Shown here piece by piece: positions 33,401-45,200 of a DNA stretch of 64,000 nt (its first letter is position 1; every line of letters begins with the position of its first letter). Position numbers and translations under genes: made by a program. The notes under the pieces are model-generated. The model was not told where the DNA came from. It searched no databases and was given only the letters and a program-made list of their open reading frames with translations. This DNA is from Myxococcus stipitatus DSM 14675 (lineage in GTDB: Bacteria > Myxococcota > Myxococcia > Myxococcales > Myxococcaceae), in the NCBI RefSeq assembly GCF_000331735.1, contig NC_020126.1:6342501-6406500 (forward strand). Reading direction: 5' to 3'.

Positions 33401-36233
33401 TTCCATTCGCGTGTGCCGTCCGCTCCACGGCCTCGGGTCGCGGCGGCACGGGGCGCATCACACGCGAGCCGTCGGTCCCCCGCTCCTTCCAGTAGCGCGA
33501 GCGCTGCCACGGATAGGCGGGCAGCGGCACACACCGTCCTCCTCGGGGGAAGAGCGCTCGCCAGTCGATGGGGTGCCCCGCCGTGTGCAACGCGCCCAGC
33601 GATTGGAGGAGGACCTCCATCTCCCCTTCCTCTCGCCGCAGCGACGGCAACACGAGGCCGTCCACACCCGAGTCCCGCTGAAGCCGCTCCAGGCTCTGCG
33701 CCAGGATGGGATGGGGACTGAGCTCCAGGAAGACACTCGCGTTGTTCTTCAGGAGCTGCTGGATGACGGGCGCGAACAGCACCGGCTCGCGCAGGTTGCG
33801 CCGCCAGTAGGCCGCGTCCCAGTCCATCCCATCCGTCAGCCCTCCCGTCACGGTGGAGTAGACCGGAAGGCGGGCGGCCTTCGGCTGGAGCCCGGCGAGC
33901 ACGTCCATCAGGTCGGGCAACAAGGGCTCCACCTGTGGTGAGTGCGAGGCGACGTCGACCTTGATGGCCCGACAGAAGACATTGCGTGCCTGAAGCCGCG
34001 CCATGACCTGCTGAAGGGCCTCCGGCGCCCCGGCCAGCACCGTGGACGTCGGCCCATTGCTCGCGGCGATGGAGAGACGGTCCTCGAATCCCTCGAGGGC
34101 CTGTCGAGCCTGCGCCAAGGGGACCTCCACGAGCGCCATGCCCCCACTGCCGCGGACCCGCCGCAACAGCGCGCTGCGCCGGCAGATGACCCGCGTCGCG
34201 TCCTCCAGGCTCAACACTCCCGCGACATGGGCCGCGGCCACCTCGCCCATGCTGTGCCCCACGACCGCGTCGGGCTCGATTCCCCACGCACGCCACTGCG
34301 CCGCGAGCGCCACCGAGATGGCGAACAACACCGGCTGGATGAAGCCGATGTCCTCCAGCAGCGCCCCGTCTCCCTCCCCCGAGAGCACGGACACGAGCGA
34401 GCCGTCGACGTGGGCGCGCATCGCCTGGTCACACGCCTCCAACGTGGCGCGGAAGACGGGCGCGACGCTCATCAACTCCCGCGCCATGCCGGGCCACTGC
34501 GAGCCCTGCCCCGAGAAGACGAACACCACCTTCGGCCTGCGCCCGGAGGCTTCGCGACGCGCTATCGCCGGACGTGGCTCCTCCTTGAGGAACGCCCCCA
34601 GGTGGTCCGCCAGCTCTTCTCGCGTGCGCCCCACCACCGACAGTCGCTGCTCGTAGTGGCCTTTCCGTGCGCTCGCCGAAAAGCAGAGGTCTTCCAGCGG
34701 CACCGACGCGTTCTTCAACCAGGATTGGTAGGTCTCCGCGAGCGTGCGGAGTGCCTTCTCGTCGCGCGCGGACAGCGGCAGCAGGTGCGCGGGACGCTCC
34801 GGGGCCTCCGGAGACGGTGAAGCCCGGACCTCCCTCCCTGGCGCTTCCTCGACGACGAGATGCGCGTTGATGCCGCTGAGCCCGAAGGAGCTGATCCCCG
34901 CCAGCCGGCTCCTCGAGGCCACCTCCCATGGACGCACCTCGGTGGGAATCGCCAGGGGCAGCTCGTCCCACGGGATGGCGCGCGTGCGCTCCCGCAGGTG
35001 GAGGTGCGGAGGAATCTCCCGGTGCTGGAGCATCAGCACCACCTTCATCAGTCCCGCGATGCCCGCCGCCGCTTCCAGGTGCCCGAGGTTCGTCTTGATG
35101 GAGCCCAGACAGAGGGGATGGGTGCGCTCGCGACCGGGCGCGAAGATCTTCTGGAGCGCGCGGACCTCTATCGGGTCTCCGAGCGGTGTCCCCGTGCCGT
35201 GGGCTTCGATGTAGCTCACCTGCGCGGGCTCCACTCCCGCGCTGGCCAGGGCCCTGCGAATCACGTCCTCTTGCGCGGGACCACTGGGAACCGTGAGCCC
35301 TCCGCTGGGGCCATCGTGGTTGACGGCGCCGCCTCGGATGAGAGCCAGGACCGGGTCCCCGTCAGCCCATGCATCCGAGAGCCGCTTGAGCACCACGACG
35401 CCACATCCCTCGCCGCGAACGTAGCCGTCCGCGGAGGCGTCGAACGTCTTGCAGCGCCCGGTGGGCGACTGGGAGCGCAGCCGCGACGAGACGATGTGGC
35501 CATCCGGCGCCAGCATCACGCTCACGCCGCCCGCGATGGCCATGTTGCTCTCGCGCGCACGCAGGCTCTGACACGCCAACTGCACGGTCACGAGCGACGA
35601 GGAGCACGCGGTGTTCACCGCCATGCTCGGACCTTGTGCCCCCAGGATGTACGAGAGCCTCCCCGCCATGAAGCTCGGGTCGCTGCCGAAGGCCAGATAG
35701 GCATCCATCGACGCCGGGTCCGCCTCGCGCGCCTGGAGCAGGGAGTAGTCGTTGAGCATCACCCCGACGAACACGCCGGTGAGGCTGTTCGCGATGCGCG
35801 CCTGCCCCGCGTTGGCGAGCGCCTCCCACGTCACCTCCAGCATCAGCCGCTGCTGAGGGTCCATGCTCGCGGCTTCCCTCGGAGCGATGCCGAAGAACCG
35901 GGCATCGAGCTCGTCGAGGCGAACCCCTTTCAGGAAGCCCCCCCAGCGCGTGTACATCTTTCCGTCCGCGCTCGGGTCCGGGTCGAAGTAGTCGTCGATG
36001 GGCCAGCGGTCCGGTGGCACTTCGACGATGGCGTCGCGGCCATCGCGCAACAACTGCCAGAGTGCCTCCGGGCTGTGCGCGCCTCCGGGCATGCGACAGG
36101 CCATGCCGATGATGGCGATGGGCTCTCGCTTCTCGCGCTCACTGGCCTCCAGCCTCGCCTGCATCTTCTCCAGCGCCACCAGGGCGCGAGCCAGGCGCGC
36201 ACTGGGGTCGTGCGTTTCCACGCGGGTGCTCAT
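30483..36233 (-). CDS. PKS module KS-AT-MT-KR-ACP (methylmalonyl, O-methyltransferase; MtaE/MelE type)
   Basis: 1916 residues: KS (38-460) with NTACSSS in place of DTACSSS (Cys210 intact), HGTGTPLGD and KTNLGHLE; AT with GHSMGE Ser661 and VASH, a methylmalonyl-type marker; methyltransferase (about 945-1210) with VLDFGCGYASD near 1020; KR (about 1490-1700) with GGLGGLG, and SSAASVWGS plus YASAN; ACP with GMNSLMSVEL Ser1825. The KR lacks the LDD motif and has the Trp typical of A-type stereochemistry. The module should add a methyl-branched unit, reduce the ketone and O-methylate the hydroxyl, fitting the 4-methyl-5-methoxy part of cystothiazole-type compounds. ATG 36233 lies 37 bp after the upstream stop, behind AGGAAAGAGG. 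Confidence 0.92.
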
Positions 36234-36270
36234 TCGTCGTGCCTCTTTCCTGGACGTCGACGCGGGAGGG

Positions 36271-39200
36271 CTAGTCCCCGTCCATCCACTTCTCGAGAGC
36301 CGCGAGCTTCAGGTCGAGCCTCGACCCCAGCTCCTCGGGCGGGAGCTGCTCGAGCTCCGTCAGTCCGCCGTCCGCTCCCTCGGTGGGAACGGGCTCCGCG
36401 GCGGCCCGCAGCGGGCCGAGCGCGAAGACCTCTGTCGCCAGGTGCTCCGTGAGGGAGTCGATGCTCGGGTGTTCGAACACCAGCGTGGCCGCCAGGGGAC
36501 GCTCGACCCCCAGGCTCGTCTGGAGCCGGTTGCGCAGCTCGATGGCGAGGAGTGAGTCGAGCCCCGCGTCGAACAACCCCAAGCCCCCCGACATCTGCTT
36601 CGCCGCATCCAACCCCAGCACCTGCGCGACCTGCTGGTGGATATGGTCGAAGAGCGTCTCCTGCTGACGGTTCCGCTGCTGTCCCTTCAGTCGCTCCCAC
36701 ATCGGCACGACCTTCGACCGGGGCAGGGAGACACGCGCGTCGTCGAGCACGTTCCGCAACAGCCCCACCGCGCCCGACTCGGACTGACGCCGCGCATACC
36801 GGGACCAGTCGACAGGCAACACCGCCACCTGCGTGCGCCCTGAGTCCAGCACCTGCCCCAGCAGCTCCAGCCCCTGGGCCGGGTCAATCCAGTCGAACCA
36901 GCGACGCTGCTCCGGAACCTCCAGCGAGGCCGCCATGCCCGCGCCGCTCCAGGGTCCCCAGTTGATGCTCACGGCGGGAAGGCCCAGCGCCTGGCGGTGA
37001 TGCGCGAGCGCATCCATGAACGCATTCGCCGCCGCGTAGTTGGACTGTCCCGCCGCGCCCAGCACGGCGGAGGACGACGAGAACAGGACGAAGAAGTCCA
37101 GCGGCAGGGACTTCGTCTGCTGATGCAGGTTCCAGCTCCCTTGCTGCTTGGGGGCCAGCACCCGCTCGAAGCGCTTCCAGTCCAGGGACAGGAGGGTTGC
37201 GTCCTCCACCACCCCCGCCGCATGCACCACACCGCGCAGGGGATACCCGCTCGCGGCGATGGCACCGAGGATGCGGGACACATCCTCGGGATGGGAGACA
37301 TCCCCTTGGACGCAGTCGACGCTCGCCCCCGCTTGCGCCAGGGAGCGCACCTCGTCGCGCGCCGCCTCGCCCACGGCGGAGCGCCCCATCAACACCAGGT
37401 GCCGCGCCCCCTGGTCCACCAGCCACCGCGCCACATGCAGGCCCAGGGCTCCCAGGCCTCCGGTGATGAGGTAGCTCGCCTCCGGATGGACCCGCGCCCC
37501 GGGAGGTCGCGCTGGATTCGACACGGGGCAGCGCGTGAGTCGCGCGACCCATCGCTGGCCCTCCCTGTAGGCGACCTGCTCGCCTTCGGGGGACTGGCGA
37601 AGCTCGGCCATCAGCAGCTCGGGCTCACGGGCGTCTGCCACCGCGTCGAGGTCGATGAGCCCGCCCCACGAGTCTGGATGCTCCAAGGCCATCGCGCGCC
37701 CGAGCCCCCACAGCTCCGCGTTCAGGACCGCCGGGACAGACGCCTCATGCCCCGTGCACTGCACACCTCGCGTCACCATCCAGAGACGCGGCGACACCAC
37801 CGCGCTTCGTCTCGCGAGTTCCTGCGCCAGCAGCAGTGCGCCCTGACAGGCTGGGACCTCTGCCCGAGCATCGAGCCCCCAGAGGAACACGGCTCCACGG
37901 CATGCAGGAGCCCCGGGTCCAGCGACCTCGCGGAACAGCCGCGCGAAGTCGTCCGCACGAGCGGGGTCCACCGTGAAGGCGCTTCCTCCTTGTGAGGAAT
38001 AGGCAGCACCGGGACGAACCCATACACAGCGGGCGCCCCCCGCCTCCAACGACCGGGCGAGCGAGACTCCGACGCCGCCCTCATCCGTGAACACCAGCCA
38101 GGTCTCGGGGCGGGCCGTACCCCCAACAGGAGCCGGGGCCAGAGGACGCGGCTCCCAGCTCACCTCATAGGTCCAGTCCCGACCCTTTCCGAGGAGCCGC
38201 TGCAACGCGGAGGAGCTGACCTGATGGAAGCGGAGTCCCTCCAGCTCGGCGCACACCTCGCCTGATTCATTCAGCAGGCAGACCGTTCCGGTCAGCGCGC
38301 TTCCCGCCGCGGAGGTCTCGCGCGCAATCGCCACATGACTCCAGCAAGACGTCCCGGGCTCACGCCACACCCGGAGCTTCTTCACCGAGACAGGCAGGTA
38401 CAGGCTCGCGTCCGCTTCGAGGAACAACGCGCCGCAGACCTGGAGACAGGCATCGAGCAGCACCGGATGGAGGCTCACTCCCAACGCGTCAGCCGACAGG
38501 TCGTCGGGGAGCTGAACCCATCCCAGGGCTTCACCCGTCCCCAGGAGGATGCGCTCGACGCCGCGGAAGGAGGGGCCGTACTGAATCCCTCGCGCCTGGA
38601 AGTGCTCATAGAGCGCCGCGACGGAGACTTCCTTCGGGCACCGCGCCAGCAACGCATCCAAGGCACGTGGCGAGGGAGCGGCGTCTCGCGCGGCCCGCTG
38701 GAGCGTCCCGGAGGCATGGAGCTTCCACTCGGCCTCCGTCGCTCGAGGGTCCGCGCTGAAGACCTGGAAGGACAGCACGTCATCGCCGGCCGGGGGGGTG
38801 ATGAGCTGGAGCGTTCGCTCCGCCTCGTCGTGCAGGACAAGGGCTTCGTGGATGCGCAGGTCTTCGACCGCATGTGCGCCGGCACCCAAGAGCTTCGCCG
38901 CGGCCGCGCGCGCCAGCTCCATCAGGACCGTCGACGGCAGCACCGAGACACCCTGGACCCGATGCTCCGAGAGGAATGGCAACACACTCGCGCCGAGAGA
39001 GGACTCGAAGACCGTTTGCGTGAGAGCAGGTGATCGAAGGCGACGGCCGAGCAGTCCTTGCCCCGAGGGAGTCGTGGGCGCGGGGTGCGTGCTCTCGCGG
39101 GGGCGCTCCAACCAGAAGCGCTCGCGTTGAAAGGGATACGTGGGCAATGGCACTCGCCGCCTCTCCCGTCCCCCCTCCAGCTCCCCCCACTTCACCTCCA

Positions 39201-42200
39201 CCCCTTTCACATACAGCCTCGCCGCACTCCCCAGCAGCTCCTCCCTGTCACTCCTCCCCGGCTTCAGGCTCCCCACCCACTCCGCTTCCCCCAAGTACCT
39301 CTTCCCCAGCCCCGTCAGCGTCGCCTTCGGCCCCACCTCCACGAAGACCCGGTAGCCCTTCTCATACAGCCCCCTCAATCCCTCCCACCACCTCACCGGC
39401 TCCCTCAGCTGCCTCCCCCAGTACCTCCCCTCCCTCGCCTCGTCCCCCCTCACCTCCCTCCCGCTCACATTCGACACCCACTCCACCTCTCCCCTCTCCA
39501 TCCTCACCCTTCCCGCCACCCTCTCGAATTCCTCCCTCATCGGCTCCATCAACGACGAATGAAACGCATGCGTCGTCTTCAGCCTCCGACTCTCCTTCCC
39601 CTTCCCCCTCAACCTCTCCACCACCTCCTCCACCTCCTCCTCCCTCCCCGACAGCACCACCTCCTCGGGCCCGTTCACCGCCGCTATCAACCCTCCTCCC
39701 CCTTCCCTCCTCACCTCCTCCTCCCCGCACATCACCGCCACCATCCTCCCCCCCTCCTCCATCCCCTCCATCAACCTCCCTCTCTCCATCACCAGCTTCA
39801 GCCCCTCCTCCCACCCGAAAACTCCCGCCACACTCGCCGCCACGTACTCACCCAGGCTGTGCCCCATCACCGCCGCTGGCTTCACCCCCCACTTCTTCCA
39901 CATCTGCGCCAGGCTCCACTCCACCGCGAACAACGCCCCCTGGGACACCCGGCTCTTCTCCAGCTCCTTCCCCTTCCCCCCGTACAGCACCTCCAGCAAC
40001 GACTCCCCCGTCTCCCTCCTCATCACCTCGTCGCACTTCCTCATCTCTTCCCGAAACGTCTCCTCCGTCTCGTACAGCTCCCTCCCCATCCCTTCCGCCT
40101 GCACCCCCTGCCCCGTGAAGAGCATCACCACCTCTTCCCCTCCCACCTTCTTCGCCTGCCCCACCGCTCCCTTCTCCACCACCCCTTCCCTCTCGTACCT
40201 CCCCAGCTCCTCCTTCAGCTCCTCCAGCGTCCTCCCCACCACCGCCACCCTCTGCCCGTACCTCCCTCTCCCCTCGTTCGCCGTGAAGCACACGTCCCCC
40301 ACCTCACCCTCCGCGCTCCTCGCGTACCTCCCCGCCAGCTCCCTCAGCGCCTTCTCGCTCCTCGCCGACAGCGCCAGCACGTGCGCTCTCACCTCCTCCT
40401 TCTCTTCCTTCCTCGACTCCTCCGGCGCCTCTTCCAGCACCACGTGCGCGTTCGTCCCGCCGATGCCAAACGAGCTCACGCCCGCCCTGCGCGGAGTCTC
40501 GTCACGACGCCACTCCGTCAGGCGCGTGTTCACCGTGAAGGGGCTGCGCTCGAAGTCAGCGGGAGGCCGCTTGAAGTTCAAGCTCGGGGGGAGGGCTCGA
40601 TGCTGGAGCGACAGCACCGTCTTGATGAGTCCCGCGATTCCGGCGGCCACCTCCAGGTGCCCCACGTTCGTCTTCACCGAGCCGATGGGCCAGGGGCCCG
40701 CGCTCCCCGTGTCGATGCCGAATGCCTGCTGAAGCGCGGACAGCTCAATCTGGTCTCCCAGGGGCGTGCCCGTGCCGTGGGTCTCGATGTAGCCGATGCT
40801 GGCGGGACTCACTCCCGCGGCGGCCAACGCGGCGGAGATGACCGCGGCCTGGCCTTCCTGGCTCGGGGCCGTGTAGCCGGCCTTCATCGCTCCGTCGTTG
40901 TTGATGGCGGAGCCTCGGATGACCGCGCGGATGCAGTCACCGTCCGCGAGCGCGTCCTTCAACCGCTTGAGGACCACCACCCCCGCGCCGCTCCCGAAGA
41001 GCGTCCCTCTCGCGTCCGCGTCGAATGCCCGGCAGTGGCCATCGGGAGAGAGGATGGCGCCTTGCTCGAAGAGGTAGCCGGACTTCTGCGGCAACCGCAC
41101 GGCCACGCCTCCCGCCAGCGCCATGTCGCACTCGCGGTTGCGCAGGGCCTGACTGGCCAGGTGCACGGCGACGAGCGACGAAGAACACGCCGTCTGGACA
41201 CTGACGCTGGGCCCCTTCAGGCCCAGGCGATAGGACACGTGGGTGGCCAGGTAGTCCTTGTCGTTCCCAATCAACGACTGGAGGTCGCGGACGATGCCCT
41301 CGCGCCCCACCTTCGAGCCCAGGTGGTACAGCAGGTAGTTGCTGAGGATGGAGCCCGCGTAGACGCCCACGAGCTTGTCGAGCCGCTTCGGGTCATAGCC
41401 CGCGTCCTCGATGGCTTCCCACACACACTCCATGAAGATGCGGTGCTGCGGGTCCGTCAGCCGGGCCTGCTTCGGCATGAAGCCGAAGTGCTCGGCGTCG
41501 AAGAACTCCACGTCGTCGAGGACCGCGGCGGCTCGGACGTAGTCCGGATGGTCCAGCCGCGAGGCATCCAACACCGAACCTCGCAGCTCCGCGTCGGTGA
41601 AGAAGGTGACCGACTCGACGCCCTCGCGCAGGTTCCGCCAGAACTCCTCCAGCGTCCTCGCCCCCGGGAAGCGCCCGGACATGCCCACGATGGCGATCGC
41701 CGACTCCAGCCCCGCTTCCGGAACTCGCTCCACGGACTGCCGAGGCGCTTCACGCCGGGCCTCCACACGTGGCGCGGCAACGGATGACTCGGAGCCTCGT
41801 GCCGACACGAACTCCGCCAACGCGCTGACCGTGGTGAAGCGGAACATCTGCGCGATCGGGAGGTCGACCCCGAGCCGCTCACGCATCTTGCGATGAATCT
41901 GGACCACCTGGACCGACGTGCCGCCCAGGTCGAAGAAGTTCCGATGGACGTCCACCTCGTCGAGGTGGAGCACCTCCTGGAGGATGGTGGCCAGCGAGCG
42001 CTCCAGCTCCGTCCGAGGCGCGCGTGCCGCGGGGGCTCGAGTCACCGGGGCCTCGCTGGGCGGACGGAGCGCGTCGCGGTCCACCTTGCCGTTGGACGTC
42101 AGCGGAAGCGCGTCCATCAGCACGAAGGCATTGGGGACCATGTAGTCCGGCAGCTTCGCCATGAGGTGACGGCGCAGCTCATCGGGAAGCGACGTGCCCG

Positions 42201-45200
42201 AGGAGACCCGCACCTCGCCTCCGACTCCGCCCCCGAGGAAGCTGTGGAGCAGGACATGCTGCTCGCCCAGGTCGAACAGCCCCCGCAGCGACGCGAAGTC
42301 CAGACCACCGACAGGACAGAGCCCCAGCTCTCCCCCGGCCGCCGAGCTCATCATCAGCTGCGCGATGTAGCCCGCCTCCAGCAGACAGAAGTCCCGCGCG
42401 AGCTCCCCATACAAGGGCTCGATGGCGCTCAGCTGTCCCACGAGGAAGACCGAGAACGCCGCGCCGTCGAAGACCGCGCGGTTGGCGGGCGCGTGCAGAC
42501 TCCGGCTCATCGCCGCGTCCGCCGTCAGCAACACCAGTTGGTGATTCTTCGGATGGTAGTAGTACGTGCCGCCCCCGAGCCCCGTGACACGCCCAGCCTT
42601 CACGTGCAGGTAGACCTGGACCGGATAGAGCCCCCCCGCCGAGGCGTACTGATACTTGGGCAGCAGCGAGTCCTCGAGCGGGACCTGCATGAGGCAGCCC
42701 AGCAGCCCCCCGAGCAGCTCGGCGCTGACCTGGCCCGCATGGAATGCGCGATGGCTCTTCCGCGCGGTGACCCTCCGCAGCGCCTCCGCGTCGAGCACGG
42801 GCCGCTGGAGCGACACGGCCTCCCGGTGCCCGACGTCGTCTCGCAGGCCGGGGCTCTTCAGCTTGAACTCGAGCCGCTCGACAGGGTCCGAGATGACGCC
42901 CAGCCGAGGCGCGGGTTCATGCGCCTCCGCGAGCTGCGCCTCCGCCGGCGCCGCGTCCGCGACGACGTAGGCCACGAGTCGCCGAGCGCCCCCGGGCTTC
43001 CCCACCGCGTTGACCACGGCGCCGCGCACCGAGGGGTGCGTGCTCAGCGCGGCCTCGATCTCTCCCAGCTCGATGCGATGGCCCTGAACCTTGACCTGGA
43101 AGTCCTCGCGGCCCAGGAACTCGATGTAGCCCTCCGGGCGGAAGCGCCCCAGGTCCCCCGTCGCATAGAGCCGCTCGCCCGTGCGCGGATGCGTGATGAA
43201 GCGCGAGGCCGTGCGCTCCGCGTCGCCGAAGTACCCGAGCGCGAGGCCGATGCCGCCGATGTAGAGCTGACCTGTCACCCACTCCGGACAAGGCTCCAGC
43301 GCCTCATCGAGCACGTGAAACTTCTGGTTCATCATGGGCGCGCCGTAGGGAATGGCTCGCCACGTCCGGTCCACCGCTTCGATGCGGTGGAGAATCGACC
43401 AGATGGAGGCCTCGGTGGCGCCGCCCAGGCTCACCAGCTCGACGCCCGGGCTCCGCGCGCGGATGCGGTCCGGCAACGTGAGGGGAATCCAGTCGCCGCT
43501 CATCCACACGAGCCGCAGCGAGTCAGGGAGCCGGCGCTGCTCGCCCTCCACGAACTCGACGAGCATCTCCATCAGCGCGGGCACGGAGTTCCACACCGAC
43601 ACGCGCCCGTGCTCCAGCATGGACAGCCAGTGGCCCGGGTCCCGCTGAGTCCCGGGTGCCGGCATCACGATGGCGCCGCCCGCGGCCAGCGTGCCGAACA
43701 CGTCGTAGACCGACAGGTCGAAGCTGAGGGACGAGAGCGCGAAGACCCGGTCCTCGGGGCCCACGCCGAAGCGCTCGTTCATGTCGAGCAGCGTGTTGAC
43801 CGCGCCCCGGTGGTCGATCATCACGCCCTTGGGCCGCCCCGTCGAACCGGACGTGTAGATGACATACGCCAGCCCATTGCCTTGCACGGGGGGGAGTCCG
43901 CCCTCCCGCAGGGGCAGGGACGGGGCCTGGTCCACCGCCAGTCGCACGGTGTCCTCGGGCCAGCTGAGCGTTCCTGCGAGGTGTGACTGCGTGAGGACGA
44001 GCCCCACCCGCGCGTCACGCAGCAGCGTGTGGAGCCGCTCCGTCGGCAGCGCCGGGTCCAGGGGGAGATAGGCGGCGCCCGCGCGCAGGATGGCCAGCGC
44101 GGCCACGACCTGCTCGGGCCCCTTCTCCGCGACGATGGCCACCCACCGGTCCGGCCCGGCCCCATGAGACAGGAGCCAGGAGGCGACTCGGGCCGAGCGT
44201 TCCTCCAGCGCTCCATAGCTGAGCACCGCGTCCCGGGTGATGACCGCCGGAGCCTCTGGACGCTCCGCTGCCCGTCGAAGGAACAGGTCCTCCATCCGCT
44301 CCGGAGACACCGGACGCCGCGTGGCGTTGTAGGCCTCACGTCGCGCGAGCTGCTCGGGCGGGAGCGGCTGACGCGCGGGGGACTCCCACGCGGAGGCGTC
44401 CTCACTCAACCGGTGCAGCAGCCGGACATAGGCCGCGAACACCGTGTCCAGCAGCCCCGGCGGGAACAGCGCCTCGACGGCGTCCCAGCTGAAGTAGAGG
44501 CTGTCATCGAGCTCGAAGACCTGGTGGTCCAGCCAGACCTGCGGCGTCTGACTGAGGACCTCGACGATGCGGACCCCGGGGCCCAGGCGCAGCACGCGAC
44601 CTGTCTCCGTGAGGAGGCTCGTGAACACGTAGGGCATGCCCGTGCTCGTGTCCAGGCGACCCAGGCGGTTCGCCTCGCGCATCACCTGCACACTCGACAC
44701 GGCCGAGTGCTCCAGGTCCTCGAAGAACTGCCCCTGGAGGCGCCGGGCCCGCTGCGCGAAGGTCTCCGCGTTCGTGCCATCCACCTCCAACAGGATGCCG
44801 GAGGTGAAGTCACCGACGAGCTGCTCCACGTCCTCGAAGAACGGCAGCCGGTTGAACAACGTCAGGTTGAGCGTCATGCGGTTGCTTCGGCTGTGCGCGC
44901 GAAGCACCTCCGCGAACGCGGCCCCCAGCGCCATCGAGGCCGTCACTCCCGCGGCGGACGCATGCCGACGGAAGGCCCGCCAGGCGGCCGGCTCCAGCTC
45001 CGCCTTCCTGCGAACAAACCGGCGCGGACCGCTCACGTCCGCGTCGGCGGAGAGCGGCAGCTCCGGCGGCCCCGGCAGGGTCTCGAGCCGCTTCCTCCAG
45101 TACTCCAGCGAGCGCTGATACGCCGAGGCCCCCTGCTCCCGACGCCGCTGCGCGAGCGCGCTGAAGTACTCACGGAACGTGTGCTCCAGCCTGGGCAGCG

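Noticed and set aside
39058..41787. Long plus-strand open frames of 325-909 residues over the AT cassettes (27.8-29.0 kb and 39.0-41.8 kb), rich in Pro, Ser, His and Leu
   Set aside because: They are antisense to clear AT and KS coding sequence; the composition simply mirrors the purine-rich coding strand.
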